Shown piece after piece: positions 42,362 to 53,491 of a stretch of 64,000 nucleotides of DNA (position 1 is the first letter of the stretch; every line of letters starts with the position of its first letter). The DNA lies in contig NZ_QKZL01000012.1 of NCBI RefSeq assembly GCF_003253995.1, positions 32,004 to 96,003 on the forward strand, in the 5' to 3' direction. Made by a program: the position numbers and the translations under genes. Source of the DNA: Palleronia aestuarii. Lineage in GTDB: Bacteria > Pseudomonadota > Alphaproteobacteria > Rhodobacterales > Rhodobacteraceae. The notes under the pieces are model-generated. The model saw only the letters and a program-made list of their open reading frames with translations. It made no database searches and was not told the origin of the DNA.

Positions 42362-43422
42362 TGAACGAGAGCCTACTCGACGTGGACGGTCTCAGCCTCG
42401 GCTTCTCGGGGGAGGCCGGCTTCGCGCATATCCTCGACGGCGTGACGCTGCGCATGAAGCCCGGAGAGATCCGCGGCCTCGTGGGCGAGTCGGGCTGCGG
42501 CAAGACCACGCTCGCGAGCGCGATCCTGGGCGTCCTGCCGCGCCACGCGCTAAAGATACGGGGCGGCACGATCCGCTTCGACGGCACCGACATGCTGTCG
42601 CGCACGGCGACCGCAGATCAGGCGCGGGTGCGCGGACGGAAGGTGACCTTCATCCCGCAGGATCCGTTCACCAGCTTCAATCCCGTCTTCACTATCGGCC
42701 AGCAGGTCGACGAGTTGATGAAGTGGAAGTCGCCGGAGCGGGAAAACGCGGGCGTGCCGCGCCACCCGCTCTTCACGCGCTATCCCCGCGCGCGGCGGCG
42801 GCGCGACCGCGAGCGGATCCTTTCGACGCTCGCCTCGGTGCAACTTCCCCAGCCGGAGCAGATCCTGAAGAAGTACCCCCACGAGGTCTCGGGCGGCCAG
42901 AGGCAGCGGCTGATGATCGCCATGGCGCTGCTGCCCGAGCCCGACCTCATCATCGCCGACGAGCCCACCACGGCGCTCGACGTGACGATCCAGGCGCAGA
43001 TCCTCGGGCTCCTGCGCAAGCTCGCGACGGAGCGGGGCGCGGCAGTGCTCCTGACCACGCACGACCTCGGCTCGGCCTACGAGATCTGCGACAGCGTGAC
43101 GGTGATGTATGCGGGTCAGGACGTGGAGGCGGCGCCGGTCGACGCGTTCTTCAACGCCCCCGCCCATCCCTATACCGGCAAGCTTCTCGCCAGCCGGCCC
43201 GAGGGGGCGGGCGGCATGACCGGCATTCCCGGGGAAGTCCCGAGCTTCTACGACCCGCCGCCCGGATGCCGTTTCGCCCCGCGCTGCCCGCGCGCGACCG
43301 CGGACTGCAAAAGACGACCGGATCCCAGTCACCCCGGGGAGGGACACATGGTGAGATGCTATCACCCGATCGACGCAGGCAGCGCGGCGGAGGCAGCGGA
43401 AATCGTGGGGGCGGAGCGATGA
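42361..43422 (+). CDS. DppD-type ABC importer ATPase, operon 1
   Basis: A 353-residue ATPase: Walker A GESGCGKTT, Q-loop IPQDPFTSFNPVF, signature VSGGQRQR, Walker [13 protein letters not shown] and H-loop TTHDLG. The C-terminal oligopeptide extension (CRFAPRCPRATADC) holds the four-cysteine cluster motif of this family. The inserted Arg-rich segment RYPRARRRRDRER between Q-loop and signature is longer than usual. The next gene overlaps by ATGA. Confidence 0.94.
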   Translation: MNESLLDVDGLSLGFSGEAGFAHILDGVTLRMKPGEIRGLVGESGCGKTTLASAILGVLPRHALKIRGGTIRFDGTDMLSRTATADQARVRGRKVTFIPQDPFTSFNPVFTIGQQVDELMKWKSPERENAGVPRHPLFTRYPRARRRRDRERILSTLASVQLPQPEQILKKYPHEVSGGQRQRLMIAMALLPEPDLIIADEPTTALDVTIQAQILGLLRKLATERGAAVLLTTHDLGSAYEICDSVTVMYAGQDVEAAPVDAFFNAPAHPYTGKLLASRPEGAGGMTGIPGEVPSFYDPPPGCRFAPRCPRATADCKRRPDPSHPGEGHMVRCYHPIDAGSAAEAAEIVGAER

Positions 43423-44417
43423 GCGCGCCGATCCTGCATACGGAGGGGCTCGAATGCCGCTTCCCGATCAAGGGCAGCTTCGGCCGCCGTCTGGGCGAGA
43501 TCCGCGCGCTCGACGGGGTGAGCTTCGCCCTTCATCACGGCGAGATCCTGGGGCTTGTCGGCGAATCGGGTTGCGGCAAGTCCACGCTCGGCAAGACGAT
43601 CATGGGCATCCAGTCCCCCGATGCGGGGCGGATCGTGTTCGACGGCCACGATATCGCCGGGCAGAGCCCGAAGGAGGCGCGCGCCCTGCGGCGGCGCCTG
43701 CAATACGCCTACCAGGATCCGGGCGCCTCGCTCGATCCGCGCTGGCGGATCGGCCGTTCCCTGGAGGAGCCGCTCGTCATCCATACCGATCTGCCCGCGT
43801 CCGAACGGCGCCGGAAGGTTCGGGAGATCCTCGTTTCCGTTGGCCTTCCCGCGGGACATATCGATCTCTATCCGCATGAGCTTTCGGGCGGGCAGCAGCG
43901 GCGCGTGGGGCTCGCGCGGATCCTCATGCTGAACCCCGAAGTGGTGATCCTCGACGAGCCGACGGCGGGGCTCGACGTTTCCGTGCAGGCGACGGTGCTC
44001 TCGCTCTTTCGCGACCTGCGCGCACAGTTCGACCTGACATACATCTTCATCAGCCACGATCTGTCGGTCGTCCGGCTCATGTGCCACCGCGTGGCGGTGA
44101 TGTATCTCGGGCGGATCGTTGAGATCGGCCCGGTCGAGGACATCATGAGCCGTCCCACGCATCCCTACACCCAGTCGCTCCTCGCCGCGATCCCGCGGAT
44201 CGGCGGGCGGCGCGTGACGGAGACATTCTGGCTCGAAGGCGAGCCCCCCGATGCGAGCCGGCTTCCGCAAGGGTGCCGTTTCCAGGGGCGCTGCCCCCAT
44301 GTGCAGCCGATCTGCCGCGAGATCGATCCACCCGACCGGGAGGTCGGCGCGCAGCTCTCCGCGTGCCACTTCGCGGGCGAGATCGAGGTGCCACCTGCGG
44401 CGGAGGATGCCACATGA
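43419..44417 (+). CDS. DppF-type ABC importer ATPase, operon 1
   Basis: A 332-residue ATPase partner: Walker A GESGCGKST, AYQDPGASLDPRW, signature LSGGQQRR, Walker B VVILDEPTAGLDVS, H-loop ISHDLS and the C-terminal CRFQGRCPHVQPIC cluster. With the DppD-type protein it forms the heterodimeric motor. Overlaps the following SDR gene by four bases. Confidence 0.94.
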   Translation: MSAPILHTEGLECRFPIKGSFGRRLGEIRALDGVSFALHHGEILGLVGESGCGKSTLGKTIMGIQSPDAGRIVFDGHDIAGQSPKEARALRRRLQYAYQDPGASLDPRWRIGRSLEEPLVIHTDLPASERRRKVREILVSVGLPAGHIDLYPHELSGGQQRRVGLARILMLNPEVVILDEPTAGLDVSVQATVLSLFRDLRAQFDLTYIFISHDLSVVRLMCHRVAVMYLGRIVEIGPVEDIMSRPTHPYTQSLLAAIPRIGGRRVTETFWLEGEPPDASRLPQGCRFQGRCPHVQPICREIDPPDREVGAQLSACHFAGEIEVPPAAEDAT

Positions 44418-45160
44418 CCGGAAAGACAGCGATCGTGACCGGGGGCGGGCGCGGCATCGGGCGCGGCACGGCGCTCGAACTGGCCGCGCGGGGCTGCGAC
44501 ATCGCGCTTGTCGATCTGATCCCCGAGGATCTCGCGCGGACGAAGGACGAGATCGAGGCGCTCGGGCGCCGCTGTCTGACCTTCGAGGCCGATGTCGCCG
44601 ACCATGCCCGCGCCGCGCAGGTGGTGGGCGCGATCGTGTCGGAATGGGGCCGTGTCGACGTGCTCTTCAACAATGCCGGGCGGTCCATGCCGAAGGGGAT
44701 CCTCGAGATCGAGGAGGCGGAGTTCGACAACGCCATCGCCGTCAATCTCAAGGGCGCCTTCAACTACATCCATGCCGCAGCTCCGCAGATGAAGCGGCAG
44801 GGTGCGGGCCGTATCGTCAACATGTCGTCGCTCAACGCGCATACCGGCGGCGTCACGAGCGCGGTCAGCAAGTTCGCCTATGCCGCGGCCAAGGCGGGGA
44901 TCCTCGGCATGACCCGCGCGCTCGCCAAGGAGCTCGGCCCCGACATCCTCGTCAACGCGATCTGTCCGGGCATCATCAAGACGGAGCGTAGCAACGACCT
45001 GATCCGGGCCCGCGAGGCGGACCTCGTCCGCGGCATCGCCCTGGGACGTCCGGGCACGCCCGAGGATGTCGCACAGGTCGTGGCGTTCCTCGCGCTGTCG
45101 GATCCCTGCTTCGTGACCGGTCAGGACATCTCGATCGACGGCTTCCAATGGGTGATGTGA
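44414..45160 (+). CDS. SDR family oxidoreductase, last gene of the hyu/Dpp operon
   Basis: A 248-residue short-chain dehydrogenase: VTGGGRGIGRGTA, the acidic DIALVDLIPED implying NAD(H), FNNAGR, MSSLNAH for the catalytic Ser region and YAAAKAG for YxxxK. Start ATG overlaps the DppF stop, so it belongs to the same transcript. A second SDR in one operon suggests two oxidation steps or two substrates; it differs clearly from the SDR next to hyuB. Confidence 0.92.
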   Translation: MTGKTAIVTGGGRGIGRGTALELAARGCDIALVDLIPEDLARTKDEIEALGRRCLTFEADVADHARAAQVVGAIVSEWGRVDVLFNNAGRSMPKGILEIEEAEFDNAIAVNLKGAFNYIHAAAPQMKRQGAGRIVNMSSLNAHTGGVTSAVSKFAYAAAKAGILGMTRALAKELGPDILVNAICPGIIKTERSNDLIRAREADLVRGIALGRPGTPEDVAQVVAFLALSDPCFVTGQDISIDGFQWVM

Positions 45161-45233
45161 TCCGGACCTATGCCGCGCGGGGTGTATCCTGACGATTTCG
45201 GACGGAATCTGATCGGCGATCTTGTCCTCCGAA

Positions 45234-45314
45234 CCGGAGAGCCTCCGGCAAGATACGCGGCGATGCGTCATCTCCCGGAACGGAAATACATTGAGAAAGC
45301 TTCGGCACGTGCCG
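45234..45314. terminator. weak hairpins between the convergent SDR and LysR genes
   Basis: CCGGAG-AGC-CTCCGG (45234-45248) and the perfect 12-bp palindrome CGGCACGTGCCG (45303-45314) lie in the 191-bp convergent gap. Neither is followed by a T-run, so termination is only inferred from position. Confidence 0.3.
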
Positions 45315-45351
45315 TTGCCAGCGATCGGCGGCATCGCCCGATGCCCCGCCG

Positions 45352-46317
45352 TCAATCGCCCTCGGAATAGCGCGACGTATCGAGACCTGCGCGCAGTTCG
45401 GCAACGAAGGCCAGCGCCGCGGAGGACGGCGCGTGGCTCGACGGCAGGAGCGCGTTCGCGGTGTAGCGGATCACGGGCCGGAACGGTCGAACGATGACGC
45501 CGCTGCCGATCTCGTCGGCGATCGGGAACGGATTGACGAGCGCCACGCCCAGTCCCGCGCGGACGAAATCCGCGGTCGCAACGTTGGTCGACGCTTCGAT
45601 GAGGATCCGCCGCGAGACGCCCGCACGCTCGAAGAGGCGATCGATGGCCGTGCGTCCGGAATGTCGGCGCGAGAGGGTGATGAAGGGTTCGCCTTCGAGA
45701 TCCCCGGGCTCGATCACCTCCCGCCGCGCGAGCGGGTGGCCTTCGGGCAGCAGGCAAACCGACACCGACGAGATCAGTGGCTCGGCCCGGATTCCGTCAT
45801 GCGCCAGCTGGGTGTCGGTCAGGCCGACATCGTAGCGGCATTCCGCGATCCCCGTGATGAGGGCATCGCTCGCGAGCACGTCGAACACCACCTGTAGATC
45901 GGGGTTGCGCCGGCAGAAGGCGGCCACGAAAGGCGGGAGGAACCGATGTGCGATCGTCGGCGGCGCGGCGATGGAGAGGGTGCCCGAATGCGACCGGTCA
46001 TCCTCTTCCGACTGGTTGACGATCCGCTCGAGCGTGTCGAAGACCGGGCGAAGCTGCTCGTTGATCGACAGCGCCTCCACGGTGGCGACGAGCCGTCCGC
46101 CGGACCTCTCGAACAGGCGAAGGCCCAATCGTTCCTCGAGCTGCGCGAGCCGCCGGCTGACCGCGGATTGCGAGATCCCCAGGTCGCGGGCCGCGTTCAT
46201 CGCCGTGCCGGACTGGATGAGACGCTGCAAAACTTCCAGTTCGCGCAGGGTGATGCCCGATCGGCGGTCGCGGGCGAGGGAGCGGGGATCGTCCATGAAC
46301 TCGAGTATGCATTTCAT
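45352..46317 (-). CDS. LysR-family transcriptional regulator
   Basis: A 321-residue regulator. The N-terminal HTH is LRELEVLQRLIQSGTAMNAA, then LGISQSAVSRRLAQLEERLG; the effector domain begins with SGTLSIAAPPTIAHRFLPPF and includes VGLTDTQL and the flexible FVRAGLGVALVNP. Divergent from the second Dpp-type importer with a 121-bp gap, the standard LysR arrangement, so it is the likely activator. The ATG lies inside one of three ATGCAT repeats, suggesting autoregulation. Confidence 0.93.
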   Translation of the reverse strand: MKCILEFMDDPRSLARDRRSGITLRELEVLQRLIQSGTAMNAARDLGISQSAVSRRLAQLEERLGLRLFERSGGRLVATVEALSINEQLRPVFDTLERIVNQSEEDDRSHSGTLSIAAPPTIAHRFLPPFVAAFCRRNPDLQVVFDVLASDALITGIAECRYDVGLTDTQLAHDGIRAEPLISSVSVCLLPEGHPLARREVIEPGDLEGEPFITLSRRHSGRTAIDRLFERAGVSRRILIEASTNVATADFVRAGLGVALVNPFPIADEIGSGVIVRPFRPVIRYTANALLPSSHAPSSAALAFVAELRAGLDTSRYSEGD

Positions 46318-46353
46318 GCATGTAAATTTTGCGTTGACATTTGGTTAATGCAT
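46307..46353. promoter_or_regulatory. LysR/importer divergent control region with three ATGCAT repeats
   Basis: ATGCAT occurs at 46307-46312, 46316-46321 and 46348-46353 in an AT-rich segment that also contains TTGACA (46334-46339). The first two flank and include the lysR start. A LysR binding region is likely; the TTGACA lacks a well-spaced -10, so the promoter is not fixed. Confidence 0.4.
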
Positions 46354-46438
46354 AATAGCGTGTCCGACAAGCCGGATCGCGGCCTGCCCCTCGGACGGGC
46401 CGCGGATCGAAGACGGCGCATTCCACAGGAAGGACACC

Positions 46439-48049
46439 ATGATGAGAGCATCCGCGATCCCCATTCTCGCCGGTCTGGCCGCTGCAACCGTTCCGCCCGT
46501 CGCCGCACAGGACCTGTCGGTCGGACTGAAGTCGGAAGCGACCTCCATCGACCCGCAATACCATTCGCTCAGCACCAACAACCAAGTCCTGCAAACCATC
46601 TTCGAGCCGCTGACGTCGCAGAACGCGGTGCAGGAACTCGAACCGCTGCTCGCGACGTCGTGGGAAGCGACGGACGACACGACCTGGCGGTTCGAGCTGC
46701 GCGATGACGTGACCTTCCACGACGGCACGCCCTTCACCGCGAACGACGTGATCTACACCTTCTGCCGCGTGCCGATGGTGCAGAATTCGCCGTCCTCCTT
46801 CACGCTCTACATGAGCAGCATCACGTCGATGACGGCCGAGGACGACCATACGCTGATCATGGAGACGGCGGAGCCGAACCCGCTCCTGCCCACCGACATC
46901 GTGGTCCTGCCGATCCTGTCGGCCAAGGCGCTCGGCGGAGGGGACGACATCACCTTCGCGCCGAACGGCGAATGCGAGGGGATGGGCGACGTGCCGCAAT
47001 CCCCGGCCTTCAACGATCCGGAGATCGCCGTGGGCACCGGCCCCTACACGTTCGAGAGCTGGAACCGCGGCAATTCGCTGACGCTCGCGCGATACGACGA
47101 TTACTGGGACGGCACGCCCGATTGGGAGACCGTGACCCTGCGCCCGATCACGAGCGACGGTCCGCGCGTCGCGTCGCTGCTCGCAGGCGACGTCGACATG
47201 ATCGAGAACCCGCCGATCCAGGACGTGCCCCGGATCGAAGGCGAGGGCTTCAAGGTCGTGAGCTCGCTGTCGAACCGCATCATCTACCTCCACATGTTCC
47301 AGGATCCGGAAGCCGAGGCTCCCGGCATCTCGAGCCCGAACGGCGAGAACCCCCTCCTCGATCCGCGCGTGCGGGAAGCGATCTCCCTCTCGATCAATCG
47401 CGAGGCGATCGCGGAGCGGATCATGGGCGGCTACGCCGAACCCGCGGGTGAACTCCTGCCGCCGCCGATGTTCGGCACCTCCGGGCGGGACGTCGATCCC
47501 TACGATCCCGAACGGGCGAAGGAGCTTCTGGCGGAGGCCGGCTACGAGGACGGGTTCACCGTCACGCTCGGCGCGCCCAACGACCGCTACATCAACGACG
47601 AGCAGATCGCGCAGGCCATCGCGCAGATGCTGGCGCAGATCGGCGTGACGGTGAATGTCGACGCGATGACTGCGAGCCAGTTCTTCTCCCGCCGCAACAA
47701 CCAGGACTTTCCGCTGTGGCTTGCGGGCTGGGGTGCCGCGTCGGGCGAGATGTCGTCGCCGTTGCGCTCGCTCGTCGCGAGCTGGAACCCGGAAGCGGGG
47801 CTCGGCACGACCAATCCGGGCCGCTACAGCAATTCGGAGGTCGACGGGCTGATCGTGGAAGCGATGGCGACCCTCGACGACGCCGAACGCGAGAGCCTGC
47901 TGCAGGAGGCGGAAACGATCGCGCTCGACGAATACGGGATCATTCCGCTGCATTACGAGGTGACGGTCTGGGCGATGGCGCCCGAGCTCTCCTACGAGCC
48001 GCGCCGCGACCAGTACACGCTCGTCTCCGAGATCAAACCGGCCGAGTGA
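46439..48049 (+). CDS. Dpp/Opp-type ABC importer substrate-binding protein (family 5), operon 2
   Basis: A 536-residue periplasmic binding protein with a Sec signal peptide (cleavage near VAA-QD). Family-5 motifs are LKSEATSIDPQYHSLSTNN, FEPLTSQNAVQELEPLLATS, RDDVTFHDGTPFTANDVIYT and VGTGPYTFESW. AGGAAGG five bases before the ATG is a strong SD. First gene of a seven-gene operon ending with two M20 peptidases, so peptides or N-acyl amino acids are likely ligands. Confidence 0.94.
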   Translation: MMRASAIPILAGLAAATVPPVAAQDLSVGLKSEATSIDPQYHSLSTNNQVLQTIFEPLTSQNAVQELEPLLATSWEATDDTTWRFELRDDVTFHDGTPFTANDVIYTFCRVPMVQNSPSSFTLYMSSITSMTAEDDHTLIMETAEPNPLLPTDIVVLPILSAKALGGGDDITFAPNGECEGMGDVPQSPAFNDPEIAVGTGPYTFESWNRGNSLTLARYDDYWDGTPDWETVTLRPITSDGPRVASLLAGDVDMIENPPIQDVPRIEGEGFKVVSSLSNRIIYLHMFQDPEAEAPGISSPNGENPLLDPRVREAISLSINREAIAERIMGGYAEPAGELLPPPMFGTSGRDVDPYDPERAKELLAEAGYEDGFTVTLGAPNDRYINDEQIAQAIAQMLAQIGVTVNVDAMTASQFFSRRNNQDFPLWLAGWGAASGEMSSPLRSLVASWNPEAGLGTTNPGRYSNSEVDGLIVEAMATLDDAERESLLQEAETIALDEYGIIPLHYEVTVWAMAPELSYEPRRDQYTLVSEIKPAE

Positions 48050-48055
48050 TCTCGA

Positions 48056-48086
48056 GCCCGGCGGCCGCGACGCGGTCCCGCCGGGC
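48056..48086 (+). terminator. hairpin between the binding-protein and permease genes (attenuator-like), operon 2
   Basis: Outer arms GCCCGGCGG (48056-48064) and CCGCCGGGC (48078-48086) pair perfectly; inner CCGC/GCGG extends the stem with a two-base bulge. GTCCTTCC follows. Same position as the hairpin in operon 1. Confidence 0.6.
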
Positions 48087-48121
48087 GTCCTTCCCCCCGC
48101 CCGACGCCTTAGGAGAGCGGC

Positions 48122-49099
48122 ATGATCGTCTATCTCATTCGCCGCTTCGGCCAGAGCGTGCTATCCATCGCCGCGATGGCCGTGCTGGTCTTTCTCGGCG
48201 TCTACGCGATCGGCAATCCGATCGACGTGCTGATCAACCCGGAAGCCACGCAGGCCGAGATCGCCGCCACGACGGCGCGGCTGGGCCTCGATCGGCCGCT
48301 CTACGAGCAATTCGGCATCTTCGTCTGGAACGCTCTGCACGGCGATCTCGGGAATTCCTTCGTCTATGGTCGTCCGGCGGTCGACATCATCCTCGACCGG
48401 CTACCCGCGACGATGGAACTGGCCTTCGTGGCACTGATCCTGTCGGTGGGCCTTGGCGTGCCGCTCGGCGTCTGGGCGGGGCTGCGTCCCGACAGCATCG
48501 CGGGGCGCACGATCATGGGCGGCTCCATCCTCGGCTTCTCGCTGCCGAACTTCTGGCAGGGGATGCTGCTGATCCTCATCTTCGCCGTGCTGCTGGGCTG
48601 GTTGCCCGCGGGCGGGCGCGGGGAGACGACGGAATTCCTCGGGATGCGCGTGAGCTTCCTCACGCTCGACGGGCTGTCACACCTGATCCTTCCGGCGATC
48701 AACCTCGCGCTCTTCAAGATGTCGCTGATCATCCGCCTTGCGCGTGCCAACACGCGGGAGGTCTGCCTGCAGGATTACGTCAAGTTCGCGCGGGCCAAGG
48801 GCCTTTCGGGCCGTCGCGTCGTCCTCGTGCACATCCTCAAGAACATCATGATTCCGGTCGTGACGATCATCGGGCTCGAACTCGGCTCCATGGTTGCCTT
48901 CGCCATCGTGACGGAGACGGTCTTCGCCTGGCCCGGCATGGGCAAGCTGCTGATCGACTCGATCAACCTTCTCGATCGCCCGGTGATCGTGGCCTACCTC
49001 ATGCTCACCGTCCTCATCATCGTCACGATCAACTTCGTCGTCGACGTGATCTATTCCCTGCTCGATCCACGGATCGGCCTGTCGGAGATGAAGGGATGA
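48122..49099 (+). CDS. DppB-type ABC importer permease, operon 2
   Basis: A 325-residue permease: QSVLSIAAMAVLVFLGVYAI, GLDRPLYEQFGIFVWNALHG, LPATMELAFVALILSVGLGV and the C-terminal ETVFAWPGMGKLLIDSINL. An AGGAGAG SD precedes the ATG. Overlaps the next permease gene by four bases. Confidence 0.94.
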   Translation: MIVYLIRRFGQSVLSIAAMAVLVFLGVYAIGNPIDVLINPEATQAEIAATTARLGLDRPLYEQFGIFVWNALHGDLGNSFVYGRPAVDIILDRLPATMELAFVALILSVGLGVPLGVWAGLRPDSIAGRTIMGGSILGFSLPNFWQGMLLILIFAVLLGWLPAGGRGETTEFLGMRVSFLTLDGLSHLILPAINLALFKMSLIIRLARANTREVCLQDYVKFARAKGLSGRRVVLVHILKNIMIPVVTIIGLELGSMVAFAIVTETVFAWPGMGKLLIDSINLLDRPVIVAYLMLTVLIIVTINFVVDVIYSLLDPRIGLSEMKG

Positions 49100-50024
49100 C
49101 AGACGCCGCGACCGACGACATACCGGCCCCCGACGGCCCGGTGGCCGTCAAGATCGACAGCCCCGCCAAGCGCTTCGCCCGCGAATTCGCCTCCGATCCG
49201 ATCGCGGTGGTCGGGCTGATCCTCTTCGTGCTGATCGCGCTCATCGCCATTTTCGCGCCTCTGATCGCGCCGCAGGACCCGTATGACCTCGCGCAGCTCA
49301 GCATCATGGATGGCGGCCTGCAGCCCGGTGAGTCGAGTTTCGGGACGGGGATGACCTTCTGGCTCGGCACCGACACACAGGGCCGCGACATGGTCTCCGC
49401 GATCATGTACGGGCTCCGTATCAGCCTCTTCGTCGCCGCCGTCTCGCTCGGCCTCGCGATCACGATCGGCACGGTGATTGGGGTGACGGCCGCCTATTTC
49501 GGTGGAAAGATAGACAGCTTTATCATGCGGATCGTCGATCTGCAGCTGTCCTTCCCAGCGATCCTCATCGCGCTCATTTTGCTGGCTTTGCTCGGGCGCG
49601 GGGTGGACAAGGTGATCCTCGCCCTCGTCATCGTGCAATGGGCCTATTACGCGCGGACCGTGCGCAGCTCCGCCATCGTCGAGCGGCGCAAGGATTACAT
49701 CGACGCGGCACGCAGCCTCGCGCTGTCGGACCGGCGGATCATGTTCCGCCACCTGCTGCCGAATTGCGTCCCGCCCCTCATCGTCGTCGCGACCGTCCAG
49801 ATCGCGCAGGCCATCGCGTTGGAGGCGACGCTGTCGTTCCTGGGCGTGGGCGTGCCGATCACCGAGCCGTCGCTCGGGCTGCTGATCGCCAACGGCTACG
49901 ACTATCTCCTGTCGGGGCGCTACTGGATCAGCATCTTTCCCGGCATCGCGCTGGTGCTCACGATCATCGCCATCAACCTCGTCGGCGACCGCGTGCGCGA
50001 CGTCCTGAACCCGCGGCTCGACAC

Positions 50025-50028
<4 letters not shown>
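49096..50028 (+). CDS. DppC-type ABC importer permease, operon 2
   Basis: A 310-residue permease. It has a longer soluble N-terminus than its operon-1 counterpart, then IAVVGLILFVLIALIAIFAP, FWLGTDTQGRDMVSAIMYGL, and the coupling loop DAARSLALSDRRIMFRHLLP. Start ATG overlaps the previous TGA; the stop overlaps the next start (ATGA). Confidence 0.94.
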
Positions 50029-52015
<1,987 letters not shown>

Positions 52016-52067
52016 CGTCGCGAAAGGCCCCCGTCCGGCCACGGGCGGAATCGATAAGGAGAACCCA

Positions 52068-53483
52068 ATGCAAAACGAAAACCCGATCTGGTCGCATGTC
52101 GACGCCCGCGCCGAAGCCTTCACCGGCCTCGCTGACCGCGTCTTCGACACGCCGGAGATCGCCTATACCGAGAAACGCTCCTGTGCGGAGCATACCGCGA
52201 TGCTGCGCGAGCAGGGCTTCCGCGTGACCGAGAACCTCGCCGGCATCCCGACCGCGGTGATGGGCGAGGCGGGCGAGGGCGGCCCGGTAATCGCGATCCT
52301 CGGTGAATACGACGCGCTGCCGGGCCTGAGCCAGGCGCCGGGTCTCGCCGAGCCGAAGCCGATTTCCGAGACGGGCATGGGGCATGGCTGTGGTCACAAC
52401 CTCCTCGGATCCGCCGCGATGTCGGCCGCCACGGCGGTCAAGGACTGGCTCGAGGCCGAGGGGATCGCGGGCCGCGTCCGGTATTACGGTTGCCCGGCGG
52501 AGGAGGGCGGTGCGGCCAAGACCTACATGGTCCGCGACGGCCTCTTCGACGACGTGGACATCGCCATCACCTGGCATCCCGGAAGCTACAGCGCCGTCGA
52601 CGACATGCGCTCGCTGGCCAACACGCGGATTGACTTCACCTTCACCGGTCGCGCCGCCCACGCCGCGGGCGCGCCGGAGCTCGGCCGGTCGGCGCTCGAC
52701 TCCGTCGAGCTTATGAATATCGGCGTGAACTACATGCGCGAGCACATGCCGGACGCCGCGCGGGTGCATTACGCCTATCTCGACGCGGGCGGGATCGCGC
52801 CAAACGTCGTGCAATCGACCGCGACAGTGCGACAGCTCATCCGCAGCCCCGACCTCGCCGGCCTCGCGGACCTCGTCACGCGGGTGCGCGCCATCGCCGA
52901 CGGCGCCGCGATGATGGCGGGCACGCAGGTCTCCTCCCGCGTCTTTTCCGCCGTCTCCAACCTCGTGGAGAACCGCCCGCTCTCCGAAGCGATGCAGCGG
53001 GAATTCGACGCGCTCGGGCCCGTACCCTTCGACGCCGAGGACAGGAAGTTCGCCGAGGAGATCCGCCAGACCTTCACGCGCGCCGACATCGCCGACACGT
53101 TCCGGCAGGTGGGCGCGAAGCCCGATTACGACCTGCCGCTCTTCGATTTCGTGGCGCCGCTCGATCGGCCGATGACAGGCGGGATGGGGTCGACCGATGT
53201 GGGCGACGTGAGCTGGGCCGTGCCGACCGTGCAGGCACGCGTGGCGACGTGCGCCGTGGGTACCGCGCTCCATTCCTGGCAACAGACCGCGCAGGGCCGC
53301 AACCCCGCCGCGCACAAGGGTATGCTGCATGCGGCCAAGCTCATGGCGGCGACGGCCCGGCGCGCGATGACGGACGAGCACCTGCGGGCCTCTGCCAGAA
53401 AGGCGCACGAGGAGTATCTGGCCGAACAGCCCTACGCCAACCCGATCCCGGCGGAGACGATGCCGCCCATCGCGGCGGAATAG
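52068..53483 (+). CDS. M20 family amidohydrolase, AbgB-like
   Basis: A 471-residue metalloamidase resembling AbgB, the p-aminobenzoyl-glutamate hydrolase subunit, and related N-acyl-amino-acid amidohydrolases. Metal-site segments are AILGEYDALPG, GHGCGHNLLG, CPAEEGGAAKTYMV and ITWHPGSYS; the lid-domain sequence is FTGRAAHAAGAPELGRSALD. AAGGAG precedes the ATG; the 52-nt gap from the ATPase gene holds a minor hairpin. Alone it would form a homodimer; no AbgA partner is present, but another M20 gene follows. Likely cleaves an imported amide bond. Confidence 0.92.
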   Translation: MQNENPIWSHVDARAEAFTGLADRVFDTPEIAYTEKRSCAEHTAMLREQGFRVTENLAGIPTAVMGEAGEGGPVIAILGEYDALPGLSQAPGLAEPKPISETGMGHGCGHNLLGSAAMSAATAVKDWLEAEGIAGRVRYYGCPAEEGGAAKTYMVRDGLFDDVDIAITWHPGSYSAVDDMRSLANTRIDFTFTGRAAHAAGAPELGRSALDSVELMNIGVNYMREHMPDAARVHYAYLDAGGIAPNVVQSTATVRQLIRSPDLAGLADLVTRVRAIADGAAMMAGTQVSSRVFSAVSNLVENRPLSEAMQREFDALGPVPFDAEDRKFAEEIRQTFTRADIADTFRQVGAKPDYDLPLFDFVAPLDRPMTGGMGSTDVGDVSWAVPTVQARVATCAVGTALHSWQQTAQGRNPAAHKGMLHAAKLMAATARRAMTDEHLRASARKAHEEYLAEQPYANPIPAETMPPIAAE

Positions 53484-53491
53484 GTCCGGCC

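Noticed and set aside
46334..46356. TTGACA/CATAAT promoter for importer operon 2
   Set aside because: The two boxes are only about 11 nt apart, too close for a sigma70 promoter, so it was not annotated as one.
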